Source of the DNA: Lunularia cruciata
Taxonomy: Eukaryota > Streptophyta > Marchantiopsida > Lunulariales > Lunulariaceae
Length of the DNA stretch: 64,000 nucleotides
Assembly (NCBI GenBank): GCA_948567375.1
Contig: OX419760.1
Coordinates: 58,342,001-58,406,000 of the forward strand
Direction of reading: 5' to 3'
A program made the translations under genes and the position numbers. Of this stretch, positions 21,809 to 34,065 are shown in pieces. The notes below the pieces were generated by a model. That model searched no databases and was not told the origin of the DNA. It saw only the letters and a list, made by a program, of their open reading frames with translations. Positions within the stretch are counted from its first letter, which is position 1. Each line of letters opens with the position of its first letter.

Positions 21809-21905
21809 TGTTGTACCCACATTTTTCATTTTTGACAAGTTTTAAAGAAGAAGGGTATTGTTGAAGCCAAATTGAAGCTTAATGAAGAAGAAAAGAGAAG
21901 AATTG
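21809..21905 (+). mobile_element. 5' LTR remnant of the Tat/Athila-like element
   Basis: Matches the first 97 bp or so of the 3' LTR (29638-29735), including 'gttttaaagaagaag.gtattgttgaagcc.aattgaagc'. The remaining 0.9 kb of the LTR and the primer-binding site are gone, which indicates a deletion spanning the LTR and leader. Confidence 0.7.
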
Positions 21906-22599
21906 TGTGTTCGTCATAGATCCAAAGAAGTTGATCTTGGGTCAGAGTTAGAAGGACTTGGGTCAAACTTATGAAAGCATAAACCCAAAGAAAGGTTACT
22001 TTGCATAAGGATGTGCAACCTGATCCAAAGAGCATTTAAGACATTTTCCTCAAGTCTAGCCAATCAAGAAAGTATGGGTAAAGAAAACAACTACCTTGGG
22101 ATCAAGATGGTATTGAGAGTGACAAAAAATAGACACCATAATTTGTGTGTCAATCGAAGGTTGACTAAAGAATGATCAAGCAATGAAATACTATAAGATT
22201 GAGACTTTGTCAAGGGAGTCCTAGAATGTCATAACAATATTCTATGTGTCTTGATAGTTGTCCCAAAGGAGTTAGGATCTCACGTTTTGGTGAGGGTTGG
22301 ATCTTTCAAAGATCAAGAGTGAGGAAGCACACAATGTCACCAAAGTGTAATGAGTGGAGTTTGGTGAGGAGTCTAGCAATTTGCAAATAAGATGTAGTGG
22401 AAAGGATCAAAGTCCTGAGTAGACTTTGCATCACCTTTTTGGCATAAAACAAGAATTTGAGCTATCTAAGGTTCATGGCAAAAATTGTTGCTAGCAATTG
22501 CAAAGATGGTCCAAAGAAAAAGGGAAAGAGAGGAAATCCGGCTCGATGGACTGAGTTGGATTGGAGATTAGTCCTGGGGAGAGAAGCAAGAGAAGTAGG

Positions 22600-24793
22600 A
22601 GGAGTCACCTTCTATTGAAATAGTGATTCTTTGGAAGAAACAAACAAGGTGAGGAATTCTTTCATTGCACCTCGCACTAAGAACGGGTACAAGATAGATA
22701 GCTATAAAGATGCAATACAAGGAGGTATAGTCAGTGATATGATGCCAATGTTTAAGCCAAAGCAAACCACCTATGTGACAAAGCAGCAAGCTAAGTTTTC
22801 CCACCAGATGTTTGTAGGAGAAGTGATGAATTGAGTGAAGTGTTTTCACAAGAGAGTAGGTCAGTGATCAATAGTTGCAGAATGGACCTACCACCCCATC
22901 ATTTTGTACCCTTAATAGCACATTTCTATTTAGGACTGAATCTACTCAATTCCAAGGAGAAATGAAGGATGGTGTCACATTTTCAACCCAATTTGCATCA
23001 AGTTGTAAATGCAGACAAGCAATGCTTCATAAGGCGAGTCCGTGAAGGTAATGAACACTTCATAAAGATTGGGAAGGAGATGATAGTGTCAATGAGTATT
23101 TGGAGGGCTGAGCAAAAGAGGTAGACCTGAAGAAAGAGTGTCACCAGTGCAACCACAAAAGATAAGGAGGTTGAATCCAATGCAAGAAATGGCGATGATG
23201 ACGAACTATTCTTTAGAGGAAGAATTGGAAGGAGAAGTTAAGTGAAAGTGTGTAGACTTGAGAGAAGAAGAAGAGCTCACATTCTAGCGTAAGGAGTCTA
23301 GTAGTGAGAGTGAAGGAGAACCCAAAGTCCAGCAATTGGTGGACAAAGTGGTTGGAGAAGAGGCTGAGGAGTTCCATGCTGTGTTTGATTGTATGGAAGG
23401 AGGAGATGGCCCTTGTTTGGAATTACCAGCAGTAGAGCTAGAGGAAGAAAGAGAAGAGGATCTGGCCTTGGTGTTTCCAAGAGTATTGAGATCAAAGAGA
23501 AGTATGCAGGTCACAACCGTAGGTCCGAGTAAAGCCAAAGAGGAGGAAGAAAGCTTGCACAAGATGATGTTGAAGCTACAAAGATTGAGACTTCAGAGTG
23601 AGGCACTAGCCAAAGAAGTGCCGACCAAAGCCAAAGAAAGAGAAGATGATGAAGGAGAGTATGCTAGACCAGAATACATATCAAAGATCATCTGTCCTTT
23701 GTTGGTGTAGTTGCAGAAGAAGAAGAAAGAGTTGAAGAGAGAGCATCTTGAAGTGAGGGATGAGCTCAATGTAGTGAAGTTCTTGAGTACAGAAAACACC
23801 GAGTTAAGGAGGAAGTTAACTTGAGGAGAGAAAGAAGCCAATGAACTTTGGGTTGATGATGTTCTTTGGAGGAAGACTTTAGAAAATTTGTAGGAGTGTT
23901 TTGTGAAGTGCAGTGAGGAACTTGAATGACAAGCTAAAGAATAAAAGGAGCAAAAGGCAACATTCAAGAAATTGAAGGGAGAATTCACTAATGCACAAGT
24001 GGAGGTGATACATTCAAAGGCAATACCAATTGTGATGGAAAAAGAACTGGAGAGCCTAAGAAAGAGTAGATAGGAGAAGAATCTGGCCTGGCAACATGTG
24101 TTAAAAAATCAAAACCAAGAGGAGGAAAGGTTACGCGGACTGATCAGAAGTGTGGAGACTTAACTTGTCCAATATGTGGAGGAGAAAGAAGCCTTGTAGG
24201 AAGAATTTGAGGACAAGTTGAAGATGTATCAAAACGAGTTGGAAGTAGAGAGGTGTAGGGAAAAGATAGTTTTGGGAAGTGAGTCAAAATCAGTCGGAGA
24301 AGTTGTCGTGAAGTTGAAGGTGATGTTGAGCATTGAAGCCAAAGTAAAGATGAAGGAAGCCTGATTGCATGAGTTGAAGTTGCTTGTGCAAGAGACAAGG
24401 AGGAGGAAAACAAAAGACACGGATATGAATAAATTATTGATTTGCTTATGAGAAAGTGTATATATGAAGATGTTGGAAGTAGGAGATAATGTTTGTCTCA
24501 GATTAGATCTGGTGAAGTTTTTGTTAGAGAAGCTTTGGAGTACTATGAAAGTAGGAACACAATGCAAAGTAACTGAAGTAGGAGCGCAAGTGTCTTTGGG
24601 TGAGTTACCCAAGACATTAGAAGAAGTTAGAGGAGAGGAGGAAAAGGTAGATAGTTTAGTGATGACTTCAATTTTAGTTTGGACTGAAGATGTGACCGGA
24701 GAAGAAGTTGTAGTGGAACCCAAAGTAGAGGAAGAAATTGAAGGTGATTCGGGTGTAGAAGCCAAAGTAGAAGTAGGCATTGGATCAGATTAG
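22600..24793 (+). pseudogene. gag/spacer region, Lys/Glu-rich
   Basis: A broken series of plus-strand frames, the longest at 23336-23710 (124 codons) and 24464-24793 (109 codons), encodes very charged, helical sequence such as KAKEEEESLHKMMLKLQ and VEEEIEGDSGVEAKVE. The composition suggests coiled coils. Position between LTR remnant and zinc knuckles makes gag or its spacer the likely identity; no gag core motif was recognised. Confidence 0.5.
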
Positions 24794-25268
24794 TAATAGA
24801 CTCAAGATCTAAAGAGGTAGACATCAAGAAGTGGAATGTCATTTTGGATATACCGGTTGGTAAAATAGCAATTGAAATAATCTATTGTTAGATAATTTGT
24901 GAAGTGTGTTGTCTATTTAAAGGAGGAATTTGTAGTGTTATTATTATTCAATACTATTATTTTTAATTTGAGTAAGTGAAGTGTTGTAACTCAATGCTTG
25001 TCATTTTAGCTTAATTTTGAGTATCAATCTTGTGTATGTATTTGTGAGTGTTTGGAGAAGTTCAAAGTGCAAGTCTGAGTGTTAGATGTTGGATTCTATA
25101 GCTCTGATTTCCATTTTGAGTGTTTGATCTTGAGTGGATAGCAATCTAAGCAATGCCTTGACAAATCTGTGAAGAATTGTAGTGTTGGTAGTATTTTGCA
25201 TTTGTGATCATAATATTGGATTGATGCAAAGCAATTTTGATTGAGGAAGTTGTGCCTTCAGTGGAGGG

Positions 25269-25481
25269 GTGGAACACAATCATGTGACATGCATGCCTCA
25301 AAATGTTGCACCAAGTGTATGTTACAATTGTGGCTCTATGGATCATTGGTCCTCAAATTATCTTGAGCCAAGGCATCAAATTGGGTATGTTCTCCTTTGT
25401 GGGAATAGTAAAGGTTTGGGGCACATTGGAAACCAATGTCCCCATCTACCAAACCCAAAGCCTCTAGTCAAGTATGTATAG
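25269..25481 (+). pseudogene. gag zinc knuckles, both damaged
   Basis: Two retroviral-type CCHC knuckles are recognisable. The first, CYNCGSMDHWSSNY, has lost its last Cys to Tyr. The second, CGNSKGLGHIGNQC, has Ser in place of the second Cys. Together they mark the nucleocapsid end of gag. Confidence 0.65.
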
Positions 25482-26120
25482 ACTCCCACTGAGCCAGCTA
25501 CGCTACATTCAAAGGGAGATGCCATTGTAAATTATATAACTCTTGAGGAAGAAAGGCCTCACGAAGGTAGTCCGGCTCTAGAAGTGGAATGGCCAGATCT
25601 TGAAGGGTTGCAAGTTGAAACACACTCGGGGAAGAAGAAACATGATCCCAAAGAAGTGAGTACTGCTTCTTTGTCTTCAAGAAAGGTGAAGCGACTACAT
25701 CCCAAAGCAATTTTATCTACTAAGGAGGAGAAAATTATGACAAAGGCCAAAGCTAAAGCCTTGCAGAAGGAAATCCAGGAGGCAATACAAAGAACTTGGG
25801 AGATGAAATTGGAGGAGGATGGGAAGACAAAGCCTCCAATTTTTAGGGTGCACATCCAATCCAAAGTTGAGGATTTAATTCAAGCCGACGTGTGTAAACC
25901 CAAAGTACCTTGGGGTTCAGACCACCGGTACTCGGGTCACCATTCTAAAGCAACCCAAAGTAAGGTCAGAGAAGGGGGAACCTCAAACCCAAAGACAAAG
26001 TTGAAGAATGTGAAGTTTGGAGCATTACCACAATAAAATATTGTGGCAGATTTTGCATCTACCCAAGCCAATATTACATTTAAGCAATTGTGAGAGGACT
26101 ATAAACTGTAAAAGAAGCAA

Positions 26121-26306
26121 TTGAATTTGATCATCAAAAAAGTAAGGGCGATGACCAAGAAAGATTTGCCGGCCGTCTATCATATTGAGCAAGAAAATTG
26201 GGGATCTCCTAAAGTAGATGCAAAGATTGCGGATTTCTTGATCACATTAGTACTCCTTGATTTTGGTTCTAGTGTGAATGTCATGACAAAGGATACTGCA
26301 CATTGA
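26121..26306 (+). pseudogene. Aspartic protease remnant
   Basis: The stretch ITLVLLDFGSSVNVMTKD matches the Tat/Athila protease form LxDxGSSVNxM, with DFG instead of DSG or DLG at the catalytic triad. It ends at a stop soon after. Confidence 0.6.
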
Positions 26307-27079
26307 TTGGGGTATCTTATGTTCAAACCCACACCTTGAATTTTGAAGTTTGTAGATCAGACCAGAAGATGATCTTTAAGCATGTTGTCTAAAATCATTA
26401 TGATCATCAAAGGAGTGCAATTCTAATTGAATTACACTGTGTTGAGACCAATGACCGAAATTGGTTATTCACTATTGATCAAAAGACTCTGGTTGTATAG
26501 TGGTCTAGTTGTGGATTGGCATCAGCAAAAGTTGAGATTTAAGGACATCTCATCCAAAGACTAAAAGCTGGTGATAGTGAGTCGGATGAAGTTCTACACC
26601 TTAGGGAAACAACTTCATCAAAAGATCAAGACAAATCTGAAGAGTCATCATCTTTGTCTTTGGAGGACTTGGATGAAGAAGTCCAAGTCAAATACTTGAA
26701 ATGCTATGAGGTAGAGGTCAAAGATGAAGACCCATATGACATCACCTCAAGTGAAAGTATTTTGGAGGAAGAGGTTCTGAACTCCATACGACTCGGGTTA
26801 AGCCTAGTCAATCATATTGAAGGAGTCATCAACCCCAATGACTATCAAGATGTAGTCTTATCTAAAGGCAAAGTTTTGAAATTTCAAAGACAATCACTTA
26901 GAACAAGTTGGCAGGATACATAGCCTTGTTTATTGAGTACTATGATGTATTTTTCTTGTCTATTGATCAAGTGCCAAGAATTCCCAAAAATTTGGGGAAC
27001 ATTGGATTGATCTTGTTGAAGGTGCAGTTCTAGTTTGGCAAAGAAAATATCACTTGAACCCAAAGTACACACTCTTGAT

Positions 27080-28405
27080 GAAAGATGAAATAAAAAAGTA
27101 CTTGGGAGCGAGGATAATTGTCCCACTGTTGAGCAGCGAATGGGTTTCTCCCATTGTCATTGCTATAACGAAGAAGATTAGGAAGATTTGCAAGTGCCAA
27201 GATTTTGCAAATTGAATGTAGTGACAAGAAAGGATCATAATCCTTTGCCCTTCATGGATGCTATTTTGGACCAAGTAGCTGGTCATCCTCACTATAGCTT
27301 TCCTGATGGATTTTTAGTCTATAATCAAGATTATCCATCCAAGAAGAAGACAAGGACAAGACCACATTTACCACCAATAGGTGCACCTTTGCTTGCAATC
27401 AAATGCCCTTTGGGTTGTGTAATGTTCCCGTGACTTTCCAACAGATGATGAATGTTATTTCAAAGATTTTCAACAAAAATTTGTGGAAGTTTTTATTGAT
27501 GACTTTTGTGTGTTTGGCCAAAGAGAAGTACATCTAGGTTGCCTTTGCAAAACTTTTGAAAGGTATTGTTTTGCTAGCTTGTCATTACACCCAAGGAAAT
27601 GCTTCTTCATAATGAAGGAAGGAATTCTTCTACGGCATTGGTTCTCAAGTCGAGGTACTGAAGTTGATGTTGAGAAGATGAAAGTCATCTCAACTTTAGA
27701 ATCTCCCAAAAATATTGGGGAGATGAGAGCCTTCTTGGGCCATGTTGGATACTACAGATGCTTAGTATTAAATTTATGCAGTGCTTGTTGCACCTCCAAC
27801 AAATCTCTTGAAGAAGTCTGAAGACTATTTGTGGGAAGCCGTACAATAATAAGCTTTCCAAGTGTTGAAGCACCAATGATGATGGCCCCAAATTGGGATG
27901 TCCCTTTTCATGTGTATTTGGACTCTTTGTCCATGGCAATTGGAGTAGTCTTGAGTCAAAAGGATGATAAGAAGAAAGACTACCAATTTACTATGCTAGC
28001 CAAAAACTTTCAATTGTAGAATAGAATTATTCAACAACTAAAAGAGAAGCACTTGGAATGGTGTATGCCTGCAAGAAGTTACTCCATTATTTGTTAGAAT
28101 ACAAGTTTGTCTTCCATGTAGACCATTACACGTTGGAGTATTTGGTGAAGAAGGCAAACCTGTCTAAGCAAATTGCACGATGGCTCTTGTTATTACAAGA
28201 ATTCAGATACACTATCCAAGTAAGGAAGGGAGCTTTTCATTCAAATGTGGACTTCCTGTCCATGTTGGAGACTCAAGAAGAATTGTATCATTTGATGGCA
28301 ATGCAAAGTACAAGTTATGCGGCCAAATATCATTATCTGCATACTTGTAAGTGTCTTGAGGGATTGGACCTGGAACACAAAGCATTCTTCCTCAAGAAAA
28401 TCTGA
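27080..28405 (+). pseudogene. Reverse transcriptase and RNase H remnants
   Basis: SSEWVSPIVIAITKK near 27130 and RKDHNPLPFMDAILDQVAGH (27229-27290) are RT finger and palm pieces. PLGCVMFP (about 27410) matches MPFGLCNAPATF. FIDDFCVFG (27490-27516) carries the two catalytic aspartates. RNase H follows with YLDSLSMAIGVVLSQKDD (27913-27966; the first catalytic Asp is kept), then a TREALGMVYACKKLLHYLL-type stretch and FHVDHYTLEYLVKK. Several frameshifts separate the pieces. Confidence 0.7.
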
Positions 28406-28719
28406 CCGTACTAACTGAAGCACAACATTTATTTAAAATGGGTGAAGATGAAGTACTTTGGAGATGCTTGGAAGCATACAAAGTCGGAGGAGTAATCAAG
28501 TCCTTACACTTGGAAGCATCGTGAGTGCACTATGCCCTGAAGAATATAGTAAAGAAAATTCTTTCATTGGAGTATTTGGTGGCCTATGATGTACAAGGAT
28601 ACTCAAGCCTATATCCAAAGTTGTGATGCTTATCAAAGAATAGGAAAGCCAACAGTTACTTCCTAGTCCTCTTTGAGACCAATTTTGCCACTGGCCTCAT
28701 CATTTTCCGTACACGGGGA

Positions 28720-29114
28720 ATGGATTTTGTGGGTCCAATTCATCTGGTGATCCATTTTTTGAGGAACAGATTCATCTTGGTCTGCATTGATTATGCTACA
28801 AAGATGGTTGAAGCCGAGGCAACTTGGCAAGATGATGCAAAAATAGTTGCAAATTTTTCTTTCAAAACATCATTTGACATTAAGGATGTCCTTTGGAATT
28901 GGTAAGTGACCAAGGGACTCACTTTTTGAACTTACTTGTGGAGCCATTAACCAAGTATTTCCAAATCAAACATTGGAAGATGATACTTTATAACCCAAAA
29001 GCATATGGCCTAACAAAAAAGGCAAATGGGTTGTTATGCAAGATTTTGAACAAGATGACTGTCAATTATGCCGAAAACTGGGACACAAAGTTACTTGCAA
29101 CTTTGTGGGCATAA
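28720..29114 (+). pseudogene. Integrase core remnant, catalytic Glu lost
   Basis: MDFVGPI and CIDYATKMVEAEAT hold the first catalytic Asp, VSDQGTHF the second. The third acidic residue should be Glu in the 'GLTEKAN' context, but GLTKKANG is seen, so the enzyme would be inactive even with the frame restored. A frameshift near 28895 divides it. Confidence 0.7.
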
Positions 29115-29434
29115 CAAAACTACCAAAAAGATTACAACTAAGAAAATTCTATATTTCTTGACATATGGATTGCATCCCATACTACTAGTTGAATTTGAAG
29201 TACCGTTATATTGAATCCTTTGTGAGGAACAATTTTTGGAGGAAGAAAGTCAAGATCTTTGGATCCATCCACGGATGTGGTTAGAAGAGAAAAGAGATGA
29301 TGCAATTCAAACCACAAAGGAAATACAAGATCAGCGGAAAATCAGGCATGATAAGTGAATAAAGCATGTTGTTGTTCAAGAGGGAGATTTGGCGTTATTG
29401 TATGACAATTGCGGAATAACTTTTTTTAAGCAAG

Positions 29435-29637
29435 TTGCACTTAAGGTGGATGGGGCCATATTGTGTAATGCAAATTTATGATAATGGTTCAATTCAATTT
29501 GCAAACCTAGAAGGCAACCCCTTTGCCACTCGAGTAAACAGGTGGACAATCCACAAATTTTGGGTTGTGGACTTAGACTTGTATAAAGAAGAGAGAGCAG
29601 ATGTTCACATGGATGCTCACATTTGAGGGAAGGGGTA
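29435..29637 (+). pseudogene. Integrase C-terminal end and polypurine tract
   Basis: HLRWMGPYCVMQIYDNGSIQ and FATRVNRWTIHKFW (29435-29570) match the C-terminal GPFxV...G...L...NG..VN motif of the family. The purine run gagggaagggg (29625-29635) is the plus-strand primer just before the 3' LTR. Confidence 0.65.
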
Positions 29638-30690
29638 TGTGGTACTAATACTTCTCAATTTTGACGAGTTTTAAAGAAGAAGTGTATTGTTGAAGCCGAA
29701 TTGAAGCTTAATGAAGAAGAAAAGATAAGAATTGTATCTTATTTGAGTTCAATAATATATGTAATTAATTACATTAATAGCTAAAATATAATTTTTAATG
29801 TTAGCTATTATTTATCTAAATGAGAATTATACATACTATTTTTTACATCATAAATCTAAATATAAAATAAAATATCTTATTATAGATTTTTTATACTAAA
29901 CATAAAATCTTTTAATTAAAAATCACAAGACATTCTTTTCTAATAAGAAAATTTTTCCTTTAGATAAAATAATTTAACTATGACATTTTAAGTTTATTAG
30001 TATACTACTAATACCTTGTATTAGTAGTATAGTAATAATACTTAAAATGTCATAGTTATTTTACTACAATAATAAAATTATTGGCACCCAAAAAAACTAC
30101 ATGGAGAGGAGGAATTCCAAAAATGTTGCAAAGGTTAACTATTTCTTGGATCCTCCCCCCTTGGCTGTTTAAACCATCATGGCATGTGGCAATTGAACTC
30201 ATGCTAAGACTTGTCGCAAATTAAGATATGTTTTGATTGAAAGTATACATGTAAATTATCTTAGGCAATAGCACAAGAATCCGCAAAAAGAAAAACCAAA
30301 AAAATAATTTATATTAAAAAAAATTCAATTTAAATTATATTATTTAAATTTTTGAATTTAAATTTTATTTTTTGAATAATATTTCACATTAAACTTTAAA
30401 TTTCACAAAAATTTACAAATGATCTTAATTTAATAAAAATTTATAATTAGTAGAAATTATTATTTAGGTGGTCTAGTAGGTGAACACATTGTATAGCTAT
30501 GGTAGTGTATTTTATTCCCCAATAAACTTATGGTATGTTTACTTGTGTGATTGAATTCTTTTATGCTTCTACAAATATCTGTCAAGTTCTATGAAATATT
30601 CAATAAAAATATATGTCAAGGACTATGTGGGTTATGAATCACTGTTGGGGCTTAAGGGGAGAGAGAAGGAAGCTAGAAGAGAGAGAGAAA
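29638..30690 (+). mobile_element. 3' LTR of the Tat/Athila-like element, about 1.05 kb
   Basis: Begins tgtggtactaatac after the polypurine tract and ends near 'agaaaagaggca'. Shared with 9730-10640 for most of its length and with 21809-21905 at its start. The right border is taken from where similarity to the 10.6-kb copy ends. Confidence 0.7.
29966..30064. repeat. Long AT-rich inverted repeat inside the 3' LTR
   Basis: The sequence from 'aaataatttaactatgacattttaag' to 'cttaaaatgtcatagttatttta' folds into a stem of about 45 bp around ccttg (near 30013-30018), with a few mismatches. The LTR copy at 9.7-10.6 kb has only the right arm in this position, with a (TA)n tract where the left arm should be. 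Confidence 0.75.
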
Positions 30691-31411
30691 AGAGGCAATG
30701 AGTGAAAAAAAAATTGAGTTTTGGAGAGTTCACTTGCATACATCACATTAGTGAATAGTCTATTTTGTTTATTTTTCAATTTTGGTTTTATTGGTACCTA
30801 GATTGAAGGCTATGGAGAATTGACTAAAAATTTATGAAGAATTTTAGGTTTTTTTAGGGCTTAAAGTGTTTACTTCACATTGAGAATGATGGGTTGGGAG
30901 TTTTCATTTCTAATCTCTTGGTATTCATGATTGAGCTTCATGGGAACTTAATTTGAAAATTTTGAAATGGGAATTGAAAGTTATGAGAGTTTTAAGTTTT
31001 TAGGGTTTGGAAAAATAACATTTACTTATGTGAGTTGGGATGTGAGAGGTTATGGTTTTACAAGTATGAGAGATATGGAAAGGAGTATCATCGTTATTCT
31101 TATGCTAGCCATGGCTACACTTCACCATGGGGCCGTTGAGAGTGGCTTGGGATACACTATGCTCGGTGTGTCATTGACACTTTGCCTTGCAAGGGGTAAG
31201 GACCCATATGGGAAGGATACACAAGGACTATGATTGGACCACTTGGGATGCCCATGTGGGGTCAGCAACCACATCAACAATGATGACACTCGGGATTACA
31301 CATGTTTCCTCTATTACTTTGTTGACCATTCCAAAGATAATGATCAAGTTGTGGGAGTGGTTAGCATCTCAGACAAGTTATATCTTAGGGTTATTTGAAA
31401 CTAATTTTCCA
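30691..31411. other. Unassigned stretch between two gypsy elements
   Basis: No motif, terminal repeat or primer-binding site was recognised. Open frames at 30967-31233 and 31187-31420 are below 90 codons and resemble nothing known. Confidence 0.4.
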
Positions 31412-31919
31412 TGTATATAAAGACCGAGAACAAGGAGAGAAATAAGAGAATGGAAGACTAGAGTAGAAGATCACATTGGGACACTTGAATGAGAGAAAAT
31501 CCAAATGCCTAGCATGAGCTTGGGCTTTGGTATTTATAGGGGCATATACAAGGCTCTTGAGAAGTTTCTCAAGAACCTTCTTCAAAGACACTTTCTTAGA
31601 GTGCAAGTCAAGCTAATCGAGAAGCTTCTCAAGAAGTTTCTTTCTAGAAGCCATCTACTTGGCATGCAAGCTAAGCTAACCAAGAAACTCCCCAAGAATA
31701 TTCCTTTTAGAAGCCATTTACTTGGCGTGCAAGCTAAGCTAACCAAGAAGCTTCCCTAAAAACTTCCTCCTAGGAGTCACCACTTGGATTGCACATTACC
31801 CAATACTTAGAAGGTACCAAGAAGCTTCTTAGATACTTCTAGAATATTCTAGGCTAATTTGACCTATTTACTACTTTGTTAGTCTTAAGTAACTCATTGA
31901 TACATTCCATATTGTTACA
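31412..31919 (-). mobile_element. 3' LTR (copy 2) of the HSE-rich family
   Basis: Plus-strand ends tgtatataaagacc and attgttaca. TATA-like TATAAATACC on the minus strand near 31533. HSE-type blocks: GAAgcTTC 31621-31628, GAAgtTTC 31633-31640, TTCtaGAA 31642-31649, plus others to 31775. The adjoining 'attctcccatcgctag' is the decayed polypurine tract on the minus strand. Confidence 0.8.
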
Positions 31920-32734
31920 TATTCTCCCATCGCTAGTTTGTGATGTCCTCATCACCATTGAAGCTTCAAACTCTTAGATGACAGTTTGTGCATTTTGGAG
32001 ATGAGAAAGAGGCTCCCAAGTGGCATCATGAAGAGGATACCCTTTCCAAAGGACCTTGTACTCAATATGTTATTGGCCACCATGTTGAATGTGACAATGT
32101 GCAAGGATACAATCAACTTCATACTCTTCATGATCATTGATAGGCATGGGAGGAGGAGGAGGTTGGACACAAGAAGGAAAGGAAGATGGATTAGGAACAA
32201 AGGGTTGAGAATACATATGAGAAGGCAAGGCAAGGCAAGTTGATAAGCAATAAGAGAAATAACCATCAAATGGACCTATCCAATTAGGAGTAAGTTTACG
32301 AACTTGGGTATCAAGTGGAAGGTGTATGTTACTAGAAGAAAACATGACCTTATCACCAAGTTGAAAAGTGAGATCATGATAATGTTAGTCTGCATATTTT
32401 TTTGGTAATTCTGAGTAATAAGGAGATGAGATTTGGCTTGTTGTAGGGATTGAGATATGGTGGTCAAGAGGGTGGAATTATGTGGGACATGAGATGGAGA
32501 TGGAGCAAGAAGTGAATCTAAAACAAGTGGGTTTTGGCCAAAATTAAGGAAGAAGGAAGAGAACTCAATGCTTGCCTTTCTGGAATTATTGTAGGCAAAC
32601 TCAATAGTTGCAAGACTCTTGTCCCAATTGGTACTATGAACATTGACGAAGGTATGAAACATATCATCCAAGGTGCAATTTGCACATTTGTTTTGTCCAT
32701 TAGTTTAAGGATGATAGGCCACGGACAAAGCAAG
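31920..32734 (-). pseudogene. Integrase end and chromodomain of the split element
   Basis: Minus-strand pieces: integrase segment containing TNWDKSLATIEFAYNN and FFLNFGQNPLV (32671-32276), then EEYEVDCILAH at about 32140, the start of a chromodomain, followed by decayed WKGYP-type sequence to 31950. It matches 43275-44170 of the second family member. The sequence stops at gcaag (32730-32734), the target duplicated by the inserted element. Confidence 0.75.
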
Positions 32735-33480
32735 TGTAATACCAAGGGTTAGCCATATGATCTAGATGTGAAATTTGGTTTGGTAACATCTAGAATGATG
32801 TTATACATGATGGTCAAAATAGATCATATAGAAGTATCACCAAAAGAGTACTTCTACTAATAGGGCAGGAACCAAAATAGACTTGAGAACCTTAGAACCA
32901 ATAGCTAGACATATGATTTAAAGGTGAGAATTGGTTTGGTAACATCTGGAAAGATGTTACACATGATGGACTAAACAGATCAGAAAGAGGTATCACCAAA
33001 AGGGGACTTCTACTAATAGAGTAGGAATCGAAATATGCCTGAAATCTTTGAAGGCAATTTTGGAGGCCTAAACGGATGAATTAGGCCTCGAAAATGTACA
33101 TAGTCCCCCCCCCCCCCCCAACAAAGGAAAGGTTGGCCTTCCCTCCCCCCTGGTTTGTCTCGTCAAGAGCTTTCCAATGGTACCTTACTCATGTGATTCT
33201 GAGATTCCTATAGGAAGATTCCCTAAAAGATTCCCTCTGGTCAAAGCTCGTGTGACCAACCCGATAGGACCTAGACCAGATAGGTCACCCATCCAAGTAA
33301 GTAATCCAAGGGTGGAGCTTGCTGACATGTCACCTATCTGTGTCCCTAATCCTATGGTGGAGCTTCCTTGGAGGAGATCCTCTTTGTCTATATAATAAAG
33401 AGAAGGTGCTCCCTTGGGGCATCGATCGTTTGAGTGTGCAATCTGTGTTTTCTCTCTTCTCTTGTCCTCGGAGTATTACA
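32735..33480 (+). mobile_element. 5' LTR of the complete gypsy element
   Basis: Contains two related segments of about 145 bp (32735-32880 and 32888-33035) that share 'ttggtttggtaacatct', 'atgttacacatgatgg' and 'tatcaccaaaag.g.acttctactaata.ag.agga'. The LTR thus includes an old internal tandem duplication. A run of 15 C (about 33105-33119) is only 8 C in the 3' copy. 'ctatataataaagag' near 33390 is a possible TATA or poly(A)-signal region. Confidence 0.9.
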
Positions 33481-33481
33481 A

Positions 33482-33494
33482 TGGTATCAGAGCG
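33482..33494 (+). promoter_or_regulatory. Primer-binding site, initiator tRNA-Met
   Basis: tggtatcagagcg lies one base after the 5' LTR end. It is the standard initiator-Met priming sequence of plant LTR retrotransposons. Confidence 0.9.
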
Positions 33495-34065
33495 AGTGTT
33501 CTAGTCCAAGAGAGTGGATCACCCCTCTTGGAATAGCACGAACTACTAAAACTGAGTAATTTGAGGTGGAGAACATAGAGTAATCGCTAGACTTAGGAAG
33601 GACTTTAGAGAGCGGATGGGATGGATGCGCCGGGGGGACAATTTCCCGCACCTAGCTTTCCATTCTCAAACCCATTCCACATCAAGGTTATGTACATCCA
33701 GCGTGAGCAGATGAGAGTATCGCTAGTTTATCACTTTGGTGCGGAATTCATGGACAGAGTGATGAACTCACCAAACTCGGTGATTCTACCTGTGGTGTTA
33801 TATGACATAGAGTGGGATTTGACGATCTACATTCTATTATGATAATATGGATATGAATGTCCCAAATCCTCTCCCTTTCAACACTCAAGTAGAAATCCGT
33901 TATGTAGTGAGGCCAAAATTGATGTTTAGAGATTTTGTGGTTAGGAATTTTGGTGAGGAGTATTATCAACAAGTGATAGCTTCTGAGGTCCCAATGGTAG
34001 TTCCGATAGTTTGTGCGCTTTCCAGAGTGATTATATTGACTCTGTATTGAAGTAGATGTTAGCAA

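Larger units (their letters stand above)
21809..30690 (+). mobile_element. Decayed Ty3/gypsy element, Tat/Athila-like
   Basis: About 8.9 kb, in the order 5' LTR remnant, long charged gag/spacer, zinc knuckles, protease, RT, RNase H, integrase, polypurine tract, 3' LTR. The RT form FIDDFCVFG and the integrase start MDFVGPI with DYATKMVEAEAT are typical of the Tat/Athila (non-chromodomain) side of plant gypsy elements. Every domain has stops or frameshifts. It inserted into the Penelope-like fragment. Confidence 0.8.

Noticed and set aside
24144-24842. Minus-strand Ser/Thr/Leu-rich frames of up to 183 codons
   Set aside because: Antisense of the Lys/Glu-rich gag or spacer region; composition follows from the plus strand.
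33482-33494. Possible tRNA-Met gene suggested by tRNA-complementary sequence
   Set aside because: It is only the primer-binding site after an LTR; no cloverleaf is present here or at 20301 and 48019.
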